Assembly: GCA_037954235.1 (NCBI GenBank)
Contig: JBBMOA010000017.1
Location: 347,501-411,500, forward strand
From: Aulostomus chinensis
Lineage: Eukaryota > Chordata > Actinopteri > Syngnathiformes > Aulostomidae
Length of the DNA stretch: 64,000 bases
Direction: 5' to 3'
The notes under the pieces: model-generated
Seen by the model: only the letters and a program-made list of their open reading frames with translations
The model's database searches: none
What the model was told of the DNA's origin: nothing
Made by a program: the position numbers and the translations under genes
Shown here: piece by piece, positions 1 to 8,654 of the stretch
Layout of the letters: each line of letters starts with the position of its first letter
Position numbering within the stretch: the first letter of the stretch is position 1

Positions 1-126
1 TTTTTTAAACAAAACTAAAAGAAAAACACCGTCAACTTTTCATGCGAAGGATGTGCTCAACTGTTCAGGAGCTATACGTTAAAAAAATACAATTCAAATC
101 ACCCCTTAGTACTGAAACTACAGTAA

Positions 127-143
127 TTAGGGTTAGGGTTAGG
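127..143 (+). repeat. Short interstitial telomere-like repeat
   Basis: Two full TTAGGG units plus TTAGG lie in an intron upstream of the DAAM1-like exons. This is the vertebrate telomere hexamer, but at this length chance or a healed break are both possible. Confidence 0.7.
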
Positions 144-604
144 TGCTGCATTCAATTACCATTGGACAAACAAGCTAACGTGTTGTGTGATGAGTTTTAA
201 TGGCAAGTGGAATCACACCACTTTTTAACTCCGTTACATTAGCAGGCCTGCTAGTGTTCCCCCACTATTGGCTAATGTTGCAAGTGCTAATAGGGACTTC
301 AGTTAAGTGTAGCACGGGCTGTACCAGAGGGTGGCGCCAAAGCTTTTTACCTGGGACGATTGCTGTGACAGGTAACTGGCAGTGAGAGAAGCAGCTGTCC
401 AGATGCAGTCATGACATCCCGAACCAAAACTTCTGACCACAGCCAAGAGCTGGAATGTAAATTAACAGGTAATTTGAGAGTTTCAGACTGACAGGTGAAG
501 AAAATGAAAGAGAGGATGTGACAGTAAGTGGAGGACTTGAAGTGTTCCAGTCCAACAGCTGTTTCCTTTGGAGAGCACAGCTGAAGTTGCATTTGCCCAA
601 AAGG

Positions 605-1211
605 CTGTTATGCTGTGGTGCAGCAGTGCTGTGGTGCAGCTGTGGTGTGGTGCAGCTGTGGTGTGGTGCAGCTGTGGTGTGGTGCAGCTGTGGTGTGGTG
701 CAGCTGTGGTGTGGTGCAGCAGTGCTGTGGTGTGGTGCAGCTGTGGTGTGGTGCAGCAGTGCTGTGGTGTGGTGCAGCAGTGCTGTGCTGTGGTGCAGCA
801 GTGCTGTGCTGTGGTGCAGCAGTGCTGTGCTGTGGTGCAGCAGTGCTGTGCTGTGGTGCAGCAGTGCTGTGCTGTGGTGCAGCAGTGCTGTGGTGTGGTG
901 CAGCAGTGCTGTGGTGCAGCTGTGGTGTGGTGAAGCAGTGCTGTGGTGCAGCTGTGGTGTGGTGCAGCAGTGCTGTGGTGTGGTGCAGCAGTGCTGTGGT
1001 GTGGTGCAGCAGTGCTGTGCTGTGGTGCAGCAGTGCTGTGGTGCAGCTGTGGTGTGGTGCAGCAGTGCTGTGCTGTGGTGCAGCAGTGCTGTGGTGCAGC
1101 TGTGGTGCAGCAGTGCTGTGCTGTGGTGCAGCAGTGCTGTGGTGCAGCTGTGGTGTGGTGCAGCTGTGGTGTGGTGCAGCAGTGCTGTGGTGCAGCTGTG
1201 CTGTGGTGCAG
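605..1211. repeat. CAG/CTG-rich minisatellite
   Basis: About 600 bp are built from two alternating modules: a 16-bp one (gtgcagctgtggtgtg) and a 21-bp one based on gtgcagcagtgctgtgctgtg. The modules are mixed in irregular order, as expected from unequal exchange or replication slippage. Stop codons are absent from several frames on both strands, so long cysteine/valine or histidine/threonine open frames appear that are not genes. The array lies in an intron of the DAAM1-like gene. The rest of 1-2229 outside the listed repeats shows no exon I can support. Confidence 0.9.
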
Positions 1212-1636
1212 GAACTTGGGCTGGGTTCCGTTGGTTGTGTTCCACTGGCTGTATGCCAGCTGGATTACGACAGCTGACTGGTTCTCATACAAGCACACAT
1301 CAAAGTCACTGAACTGTCTCTGTAGACCGAAACTGATGATGCAACAAGAGAGGCAGGACAAACAGGAGGCGTCCTGTCATATCGCACACAGGTGATGATG
1401 CAGGTAAGGAAGAAGCAAAACAGCGGGTCAAAGTCCCAAATGGTGTCTCTCATTATTTTAAACATCTCAAATAAAAAGTCAGAAACAGAAAAGTTTGTCA
1501 GCACTAAGAGGACGTCTGCTATCACAGCTGAGGGGAGCAGTCGCTCCAGGGCGTCTGGGCGAGACACAAAAATTTCCTTTCAGGTAGAAGAAGGGAGGCG
1601 GAGTCAGGCTGTTGGTCACAGGGTGTTTATCATTGT

Positions 1637-1668
1637 GTGCATGTGTGTGTGTGTGTGTGTGTGTGTGG
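1637..1668. repeat. (GT)n microsatellite
   Basis: Pure GT dinucleotide run in the intron upstream of the first visible DAAM1-like exon. Confidence 0.9.
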
Positions 1669-2229
1669 TCTCTGTAACAAGAACAATGATTCCTCATTCA
1701 GAACACAACTGAACTTACATGTCATGTGCAGCCAGAATACCGGCTCTTGTCGGTCTCACTCTACCAGCTAACATCCATAAGTAACTTGACACTCATGGCT
1801 AGGTCATGGCTAATGAATAGCAAGCGAGCTAGCATGCTCCACCCCCCCACCACCTTAACAGGATAAGTGGTAGAAAATGGACAGATGGATGGAGGGAGGG
1901 ATGGATGGTACTGCAATCCAGTTGTATACTTCTGGGATGAGTGCCTGTCACTGTGACTTTGAACTTTGACCTCCACAGATGTTTCAGTCCCAGGAGTCAT
2001 GTTAACAAGAACAGGAACACTGTGAGCGTCCTCGCTGGGAGTGTCAGTCGTCTGTACTCCCTCGTGTCAGGAGGCCTGGCAGGTTCAGCCCACTGGACCA
2101 AAGAATGTGGAGTGATAACATTGTGACTGCATGCGTGTGTGTCAGGCTGCAGATTTGCCATCTACCTGATTAAAGTTCAAGCACGCAGTTGTTCGCAGTT
2201 TTACGTACCGTCACCTTTGTGTGTTCCAG

Positions 2230-2314
2230 ACTGAAGCTCAGCAATGAGGAGATCCGCTGTGCCATCCTGACCATGGATGAGCAGGAAGATTTACCTAAAG
2301 ACATGATGGAGCAG
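2230..2314 (+). CDS. daam1-like: DAAM1-like exon (FH2, LKLSNEEI segment)
   Basis: Acceptor ttccag, donor gtacca. It encodes LKLSNEEIRCAILTMDEQ and the following DLPKDMMEQ. The exon starts with the last base of an Arg codon completed from an exon outside the window, and ends in phase 0. Confidence 0.9.
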
Positions 2315-2569
2315 GTACCAGAGTACACACATGGCTGTTAATGTATAGGACACAAGTTCTCCTCAGATGAGAACGTAACAAGATGAACACCAAGACACCT
2401 CAGAAAGGTCTGGAGACAGCAACAAAGAGTGTGTGTGGTTCTGATGAGTTTGTGTTTTGAAGCTTCTGAAGTTTGTTCCTGAGAAGAGTGACATTGAGAT
2501 GTTGGAGGAGCACAAGCATGAACTGGAGCGTATGGCTAAAGCTGACCGTTTCCTGTATGAGATGAGCAG

Positions 2570-2625
<56 letters not shown>

Positions 2626-5600
2626 CGTATTCACGCAGTGGGGGTTCCTAGAGGTTGTGACGTGTTCTCCTCCTGCAGGATCAACCACTACCACCAGAGA
2701 CTCTCGTCTCTCTATTTTAAGAAGAAGTTTGCTGAGCGAGTGGCTGATGTCAAACCTAAAATCAAAGGTACCGTTTCCATCAAAGTACAAGTACACAAGG
2801 ACTCATACTGAGCTTATGTTTATTCCCAGTTGAGAACATGACAGTGTACTGCAACAATACTAGCTGCACAAGTGTGTAAGAGCCGGTGTCTGCGCTCTCA
2901 GCCCTGAGTCAGGCATCCCGGGAGGTGGTTCAGAGCCCGGCGCTGCGTCAGCTCCTCGAGGTGGTTCTGGCCTTCGGCAACTACATGAACAAGGGACAGC
3001 GAGGACAAGCCTACGGATTTAAAGTCTCCAGTCTCAACAAGATCGCTGACACCAAGTCAAGCATTGACAAGTCAGTCCACAGCGAAGCCTTTTACCTCTT
3101 AGGGCTTTGTCAGTAGATGTGATGGCATGTGACAGCGTTGCAGGAGCTCATCGTCACGTGATCTCTGTTGAACTGTGCTTGCAGGAACGTCACCCTGCTC
3201 AACTACATGATCGCCGTCTTGGAGAAGAAGTTTCCTGCTGTAGCAGCCTTCAGCCAGGAGTTACACAACGTGTCAGAGGCCGCTAAAGTCAAGTGAGAAC
3301 TTCAACACTCATTTTAATGTGTTTGAGGGTTTGTAACTCGCTGACTTGAGGTGGTAAAGGTGACTAACAGAATAAATGTACAGACTGTTGTCCCGCGCTT
3401 CGAACCATCTCACTGAGCAGGTGAAAAACACAAAGAAAAAAACAGTTTTACAGGCAGCTGTCAGTTGTCCCTGTCAACATGGACTCTTCTTCTGACTCCA
3501 GCCAGGGGGTCAGGCATCCCTAGCTGGTCTAGAAATGTCACTCTTCCTGCTCATTGCTCATTGTCATCTTCATCTTACTCCTTACTAGTAAGGGTCGCGG
3601 GGGGTGGAGCCTATCCCAGCATCTACGGGCGAGAGGCGGGGTTCACCCTGGACAGGTCACCAGTCCATGGCAGGGCCAACATACAGAGACAAAAAACCAT
3701 TCACACTCACATTCACACCTACGGTCAATTTAGAGTCTGGATTAACCTGGTCCCCTCTTGATGTCTTTGGACTGTGGAGGAAGCTGGAGTACCAGAGAGA
3801 ACCCAGCAGGAACAGGGAGAACATGGAGACTCACCCAGAAAGATCCCACGCCCGAGCCGGGACTCTAACCCGGAACCTTCTTGCTGTGAGGCCACAGTGA
3901 GGACCACTGCTCCACCGTGCAGCCCTGCTCAGTGCAATCAGAAATAAAAGTCTTAGACCTCAGAGCAGCTGCCGCTTTGAAATTACAACCTGGCAGACCT
4001 GAACTGTTGCTGCAGTCGTCCAGGACTCTGAGCTCACAGCGAGTGAGTTCCTCAGAAACTGAAGAAAGGTTTGTTGGAGAGGGGACACCCTCACAAGGTC
4101 ATGTGACATCATCAGACCCTGATCCAGATCGATTCCAAAATAGAACCAATTGTTCCTAAATTCTATCACCCTAGCTCTCCAACACGTGAACACATGACCT
4201 TCTTGGTGGCAGTCATGACAGAATTATTAGGATGAAACCAATTCTGGCACAACTTCACCTCCAAGGCTGAAGGACAGAAAGAAAGGTGAAAATCTCCAGC
4301 CATACTTGTAGTATGGTAGCATACTTGTAGTATGCTACCATACTACTTGTAGTATGGTAGCATACTACTTGTAGTATGGTAGCATACTTGTAGTATGGTA
4401 GCATACTACTTGTAGTATGCTACCATACTTGTAGTATGGTAGCATACTACAAGTATGCTACCATACTACAAGTAGTATGCTACCATACTACAAGTAGTAT
4501 GGTAGCATACTTGTAGTATGGTAGCATACTACTTGTAGTATGGTAGCATACTACTTGTAGTATGGTAGCATACTTGTAGTATGGTAGCATACTACAAGTA
4601 TGCTACCATACTACAAGTAGTATGGTAGCATACTACAAGTAGTATGCTACCATACTACAAGTATGCTACCATACTACAAGTATGCTACCATACTACAAGT
4701 AGTATGCTACCATACTACAAGTAGTATGCTACCATACTACAAGTAGTATGCTACCATACTACAAGTAGTATGCTACCATACTACAAGTAGTATGCTACCA
4801 TACTACAAGTAGTATGCTACCATACTACAAGTATGCTACCATACTACAAGTAGTATGCTACCATACTACAAGTAGTATGCTACCATACTACAAGTATGCT
4901 ACCATACTACAAGTAGTATGCTACCATACTTGGACAACTTCAATAGATAACGCGCTTCGTACATCATCATATTTGTACTCGTGTTTCTCATCATTGTGTG
5001 TGTGTGCGTTGTTGTGTACGGAGGGGATTGTGAATACGTCAACCATCGTCTGATATGTAGAACATTTCCTGTGAGAAGTATTTTCTGGTTAGGGTGAAGA
5101 TCCTCAGAGTGATAAAGAGCCTGAGGCGCTGGAATGTCAGCGACAGGAATCAAGATGTTCTGCTTGATTTCCCTCGTCCCGCTGCCACATTTGCGTCTTT
5201 TCTTGTTTCTGTCGTTCTCAGTCTGACAGAGCTGGACAAAGACATCGGTAACCTGCGATCAGGCCTGAGCAGCGTCGAAGCGGTGAGGACATTCTGAACA
5301 TGTTGGCCAACCCAGGAACTTCTCCTCAAATAGCAAGAGGAAGAGATTTTTTATGTCTGTAGCAACATGAATGCATGTGTCCTGCACGTCCAGGAGCTCC
5401 GGTACCAGCAGGCCCAGTCCTCCAAGGTTCTGCACGATAAATTTGTTCCGGTGGTCCGTCAGTTCATCACTGTGGCCTCCTTCAGTTTCTTGGATGTTGA
5501 GGAGTCGCTGACTGAAGCCAAACAACAGGTGAGTGGGTGAACACCTGAGGACAATGCACACTCCTTCAAAAATGGGACACTTTATTCACAAAAACCAGTT

Positions 5601-6340
5601 ATCGGAGTTGCTACCATGAGGACTTGACGCACAGACCTGCAGGTGTGAGCCTCACCAGCCTCTGACCTCAGTTTACGCAATCAAGCCCTCCGCCTGTAGG
5701 TGGAGCTGGTGACCAGCGCCGCACACACACATACTCCCACTTGTCATGACTGTTGAAGAGCAGATTCCATGTAAAGCACATATTTTCTGATGACGGCCTC
5801 GTTCACTCGTCCTCAATGTGATGAATGACCGCTTGGTATTTGCACACGCTCTCTGTGTCCCCACCCCCACAAGTTTGGAAAGGCGCTGAGACACTTTGGA
5901 GAACACCCGTCCAAGCTGCAACCTGATGAATTCTTCGGGATGTTTGAGAGTTTCCTCTCAGCCTTCTCAGAGGCCCAACAGGCCAATGAGAACATGGCGA
6001 AGCGAAGGGAGGAGGAGGAGAAACGGGCGCTCCTGGAGACACAGGTGACAGATTTCACAACCAGTCTCTCTGCACCAAGCCAGACGACAGAACAAATAGA
6101 GACAAAGTTCCATCGATCTTTTCTCCTTTCCAGCTAAAGAGGGAGAGGGAGCAGAGGTCCAGGAGGGCCCGAGCTCCTGAGGAAGAGGAGGAGGGTGGCG
6201 AGTTTGATGACCTGGTGTCCGCTCTGCGCTCTGGGGAGGTGTTCGATAAAGATCTTTCCAAAATGAACCGCAGAAAACAGCGGAAACACAACATGATTGA
6301 CAGCAGCCGAGAGAGAGCGGTGGCGAAACTAAACCAGTGA
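2230..6340 (+). CDS. daam1-like: DAAM1-like formin, 3' part (FH2 C-terminal half and DAD)
   Basis: Disheveled-associated activator of morphogenesis, a diaphanous-related formin. It nucleates and elongates actin filaments downstream of Dishevelled and Rho in non-canonical Wnt/planar-polarity signalling, in the cytosol and cell cortex. Nine exons are visible: 2230-2314, 2463-2569, 2679-2767, 2902-3070, 3185-3292, 5222-5282, 5394-5528, 5874-6044 and 6134-6340. All have GT-AG borders and compatible phases, giving 376 residues to a TGA stop. FH2 signatures include LLKFVPEKSD, ADRFLYEMSR, FGNYMNKGQRG and LNKIADTKSSIDK. A charged coiled segment then leads to the DAD core (EFDDLVSALRSGEVF) and a basic tail. 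The tail ending DSSRER and the segment QANENM resemble DAAM1 more than DAAM2. The N-terminal GBD/FH3, FH1 and early FH2 exons must lie upstream of the window. Paralogue assignment (daam1a, daam1b or other) is uncertain. Confidence 0.93.
2463..2569 (+). CDS. daam1-like: DAAM1-like exon (FH2, LLKFVPEKSD segment)
   Basis: The acceptor follows tgttttgaag. The exon encodes LLKFVPEKSDIEMLEEHKHE and, at its end, ADRFLYEMS plus two bases of Arg. The donor is followed at once by a long (CA)n run. Confidence 0.92.
2572..2624. repeat. (CA)n microsatellite abutting a 5' splice site
   Basis: About 26 CA units begin two bases after the GT donor of the preceding DAAM1-like exon. CA-rich RNA next to donors is a known binding context for hnRNP L. 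Confidence 0.93.
2679..2767 (+). CDS. daam1-like: DAAM1-like exon (FH2, FKKKFAERV segment)
   Basis: Acceptor tcctgcag. It encodes INHYHQRLSSLYFKKKFAER and the start of the next helix (VADVKPKIK). It ends one base into an Ala codon. Confidence 0.92.
2902..3070 (+). CDS. daam1-like: DAAM1-like exon (FH2 core, GNYMNKGQRG)
   Basis: I chose the acceptor tgcgctctcag because it preserves one-to-one alignment with the family after KPKIK (ALSQASREVV). The exon encodes the most conserved FH2 stretch, FGNYMNKGQRGQAYGFKVSS, then LNKIADTKSSID. Confidence 0.92.
3185..3292 (+). CDS. daam1-like: DAAM1-like exon (FH2, NVTLLNYMIAVLEKKF)
   Basis: Acceptor tgcttgcag, donor gtgaga. It encodes NVTLLNYMIAVLEKKFPAV and ends within the Asn codon of AAKVN. 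Confidence 0.92.
3565..3924 (-). repeat. Dispersed teleost repeat (gcggtggtgcagtggtcagc family)
   Basis: An interspersed element common in fish genomes, here on the minus strand. The 3' end carries the 'gataggctccacc... gcgaccctta' block and the 5' end the 'cggtggtgcagtgg' block. A near-full copy on the + strand lies at 42829-43200, and fragments at 17248-17362 and 55942-56525. I do not assign it to a named class. Confidence 0.8.
4305..4930. repeat. Self-complementary 16/22-bp satellite with orientation switches
   Basis: The array is built from agtatggtagcatact and its reverse complement agtatgctaccatact, spaced by acttgt or acaagt. The left part mostly has the first orientation and the right part mostly the second, with several switches (for example near 4400-4460 and 4590-4640). 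Adjacent units can pair, so single strands could fold into long hairpins. It lies in a DAAM1-like intron. The rest of the 3293-5221 intron shows only a dispersed repeat (3565-3924). Confidence 0.92.
5222..5282 (+). CDS. daam1-like: DAAM1-like exon (LTELDKDIGNLRSGL)
   Basis: Acceptor gttctcag, donor gtgagg. It encodes LTELDKDIGNLRSGLSSVEA, a post-core FH2 helix, and ends in phase 0. Confidence 0.9.
5394..5528 (+). CDS. daam1-like: DAAM1-like exon (FVPVVRQFITVASFSF)
   Basis: Acceptor cacgtccag, donor gtgagt, 45 whole codons. It encodes ELRYQQAQSS and then FVPVVRQFITVASFSFLDVE. Confidence 0.92.
5874..6044 (+). CDS. daam1-like: DAAM1-like exon (FGKALRHFGEH, end of FH2)
   Basis: The acceptor is cccacaag. 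The 57 whole codons encode FGKALRHFGEHPSKLQPDEF, then a charged KRREEEEKRALLETQ helix that leads out of the FH2 domain. Confidence 0.92.
6134..6340 (+). CDS. daam1-like: DAAM1-like terminal coding exon (DAD)
   Basis: Acceptor tttccag. It encodes a basic stretch, a run of Glu, the DAD core EFDDLVSALRSGEVFDKDLS, a basic cluster and a TGA stop. The DAD binds the N-terminal DID in the autoinhibited formin. Confidence 0.93.
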   Translation, partial: LKREREQRSRRARAPEEEEEGGEFDDLVSALRSGEVFDKDLSKMNRRKQRKHNMIDSSRERAVAKLNQ

Positions 6341-6540
6341 CAGCAGCAGCCGCAGCTCACTGGGCTCAGGCTCAAAACCTGGCCGATGATTGGTGGAGGT
6401 TAACGTCTGACCAGAGTCCAGAAAGGAAGTGGGTGAAAGTTGGTCCGTGGCTCCCCCCAGTGGCCGTCCCTGGACACCACACCGCCGTTCAGATAGCACA
6501 TCCATCAACTTCCTCTTCCTGACATTGAGTTGCACTAATT

Positions 6541-7322
6541 TTAGTGTGAGTCTGTGTGTGCATGTGAGTGCATGTGGTTGTCTGTTTGTGAGTGAGTCTG
6601 TGTGTGAGTCTGTTTGTGTGTGAGTCTGTGTGTGAATCTGAGTGTGAGTCTGTGTGTGAGTCTGTGTGAGCGTTTGTGTGTGAGTCTGTGTGTGAGTGAC
6701 TCTGTGTGTGAGTCTGTGTGAGCGTTTGTGTGTGAGTCTGTGTGTGAGTCTGTGTGAGTGTTTGTGTCCGAGTCTGTGTTTGTGTCCGAGTCTGTGTGTG
6801 AGTGAGTCTGAGTGAGTCTGTGTGAGTGTTTGTGTGTGAGTCTGTGTCTGTGTGTGTCTGAGTGAGTCTGTGTGAGTGTTTGTGTGTGAGTCTGTGTGTG
6901 AGTCTGTGTGAGTGTTTGTGTCCGAGTCTGTGTTTGTGTCCGAGTCTGTGTGTGAGTGAGTCTGTTTGTGTCTGAGTGAGTCTGTTTGTGTCTGTGTGTG
7001 TCTGTTTGTGTCTGAGTGACTCTGTGTGTGTCTGTTTGTGTCTGAGTGAGTCTGTTTGTGTCTGAGTGAGTCTGTGTGTGTCTGAGTGTGTGTCTGTTTG
7101 TGTCTGTGTCTGAGTGAGTCTGTGTGTGTCTGAGTGTGTGTCTGTTTGTGTCTGAGTGAGTCTGTGTGTGTCTGTTTGTGTCTGAGTGAGTCTGTTTGTG
7201 TCTGAGTGAGTCTGTGTGTGAGTCTGAGTGTGTTTGTGTCTGAGTCAGAGTGTGTTTGTGTGTGAGTCTGTGTGTGTGAGTCTGTGTTTGTGTCTGTGTG
7301 TGTGTCTGTGTGTGTGTGTGTG
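6541..7322. repeat. Degenerate GT-rich minisatellite (gtgagtctgtgtg family)
   Basis: About 780 bp of interleaved gtgagtctgtgt, gtttgtgtctga and similar words. It starts 200 bp after the DAAM1-like stop and ends before the AATAAA signals, so it probably lies in the 3' UTR. As RNA it would be an unusually long UG-rich tract. A 359-codon Thr/His frame on the other strand is an artefact of the repeat. Confidence 0.88.
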
Positions 7323-7488
7323 GTGACTCTATTTATATCCTGAGGCCAAGTGTTCCTTCTCGTTGTGTTGCTAAGTTTATTGTCTGTAGTTCTTCCTTGC
7401 TGTCTCAATGTAAATCACGTCCATGTGTGTTTTCTCTTTAATGACATCATCACCTGTGTTCATTGATCATAAATAACGGACCGGAGGG

Positions 7489-7534
7489 AATAAACCACTT
7501 GTCGTTTATTGTTAGCTGGTCTACAGCAAATAAA
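7489..7534 (+). terminator. Candidate polyadenylation signals for the DAAM1-like gene
   Basis: Two AATAAA hexamers at 7489-7494 and 7529-7534 are the first canonical signals seen after the stop at 6340. They fit a 3' UTR of about 1.2 kb. Confidence 0.5.
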
Positions 7535-7559
7535 GCAATTCAACACAAACACCAAACAC

Positions 7560-8120
7560 ACCTGACAACACAAAGCTGGCATCAAACCTTGGACTGCGTC
7601 CCAACTGCCAAGTAGCAACCTACGTCCTCCTGCTACGTCCTCCTGCTACAACCTACCCCTACGTCCTGCTCCTACAACCTAAACACAACAGCACCATTCA
7701 GACACCCTAGATTGGTGGTGAAGCACGACCTCTGCTGGCAGAGCACAGATACTGCAAATAGGTAGACAGCACCAACGAAAGCCCCACCTGCTGGCCTGAC
7801 TGTGGTACTGCACTCCACTCTGAGCACCTTTCACTCATTCTCTATTATTAAGCACATTAACACACCTTTAGTCATTAATAACGACTATAAATGTTGGTGT
7901 TCATCAGAATGGGAGACTGTTGGTGGCCCAAACTTGGCTTGAGGGTCCACAAGTTTTTAGGGGACGAGGAAGAAGTCCGCGGTGCATTGTGGGCCATAGG
8001 TTGCTCCGTAGGATGCACCTGAACCGACCTACAATGTGGGCGTGTTTAGGCTGGAGTTTAGGTTGAGAAGTAGGTCGCTACTCGCGCCAGCTGTGGTTTC
8101 GGACAGCCTCCGACCTGCTC
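7560..8120. other. Intergenic segment, possible degenerate inverted-repeat element
   Basis: No exon seen. Near 7605-7690 there are short iterations of cctacgtcctcctgctac. Their approximate complement (taggttgctccgtagg, gtaggtcgctactcg) recurs near 7998-8085, and imperfectly matching ends suggest an old MITE. Weak. Confidence 0.3.
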
Positions 8121-8239
8121 TGAGACCTAGGATCAGACCTGCTTGGCTATTCGGACGCAGCACCAGTCAGGTGGCGAAGGATTAACACCAGTAAAACCAG
8201 TCTGGTGATCAGGTGACACCTCCTCCCTCCCACCATCCC

Positions 8240-8588
8240 CTCACCTGCTGCGACTATCCCGGTAGGTTGGTGACGTGTCAGAGCGTCCCGCCCACGCCGG
8301 GTGACGTGTCTCTGTCGTCCCCCTGTGGACGCCCCCCTGCAAGAACAAACAAATCGAACCCACAAAGCCTGAAGTACATTTGAGTCCAGACCCCGTGGGC
8401 TTAAGTGGTTCCGGGAACGAGTCTTCCGGAGTCTCGGTTTGACGCGTCGGGCTGTTAGAGCAGGCCTCGCTCGCTCGCGCCACCAGGAAACAGCCGCGGC
8501 GGCGGTGGTGACCACTTCCTGGATGAGCGCAGCGGACACCGCCGACAAACGTTGCGTCTCCTCCGGTTAAGTCGAGCCGAGTCCCGCC
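8240..8588 (+). promoter_or_regulatory. GC-rich promoter/5' UTR region of the TAK1-like gene
   Basis: CpG-rich sequence directly precedes the start codon and no TATA box is obvious. A 15-codon upstream ORF (ATG at 8523, TAA at 8568-8570) lies in the same frame as the main ATG. Its stop is also the in-frame stop that fixes 8589 as the first usable start. Confidence 0.5.
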
Positions 8589-8654
8589 ATGGGGGAGCCG
8601 CCCGCAGGGTTGGGGTTCGAAGACATCCAGCACGACGACATCCAAGTCCAAACG
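8589..8654 (+). CDS. map3k7-like: TAK1-like exon 1
   Basis: Residues 1-22, MGEPPAGLGFEDIQHDDIQV and two more. ATG in context cccgccATGG, with an in-frame stop 21 bases upstream. The pattern FEDIQHDDIQV matches FEEIDYKEIEV ahead of the kinase domain in human TAK1. Donor gtaccg. Confidence 0.85.

Noticed and set aside
409..1395. Long Cys/Val and His/Thr-rich open frames on both strands
   Set aside because: Produced by the stop-free minisatellite at 605-1211; same composition in several frames, no domain and no splice logic.
1941..2126. Extra DAAM1-like exon upstream of 2230
   Set aside because: The cag acceptor is followed by sequence without formin similarity, and no phase match to the LKLSNEEI exon.
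6329..7408. 359-codon Thr/His-rich frame, minus strand
   Set aside because: Antisense of the GT-rich repeat; composition follows the DNA repeat.
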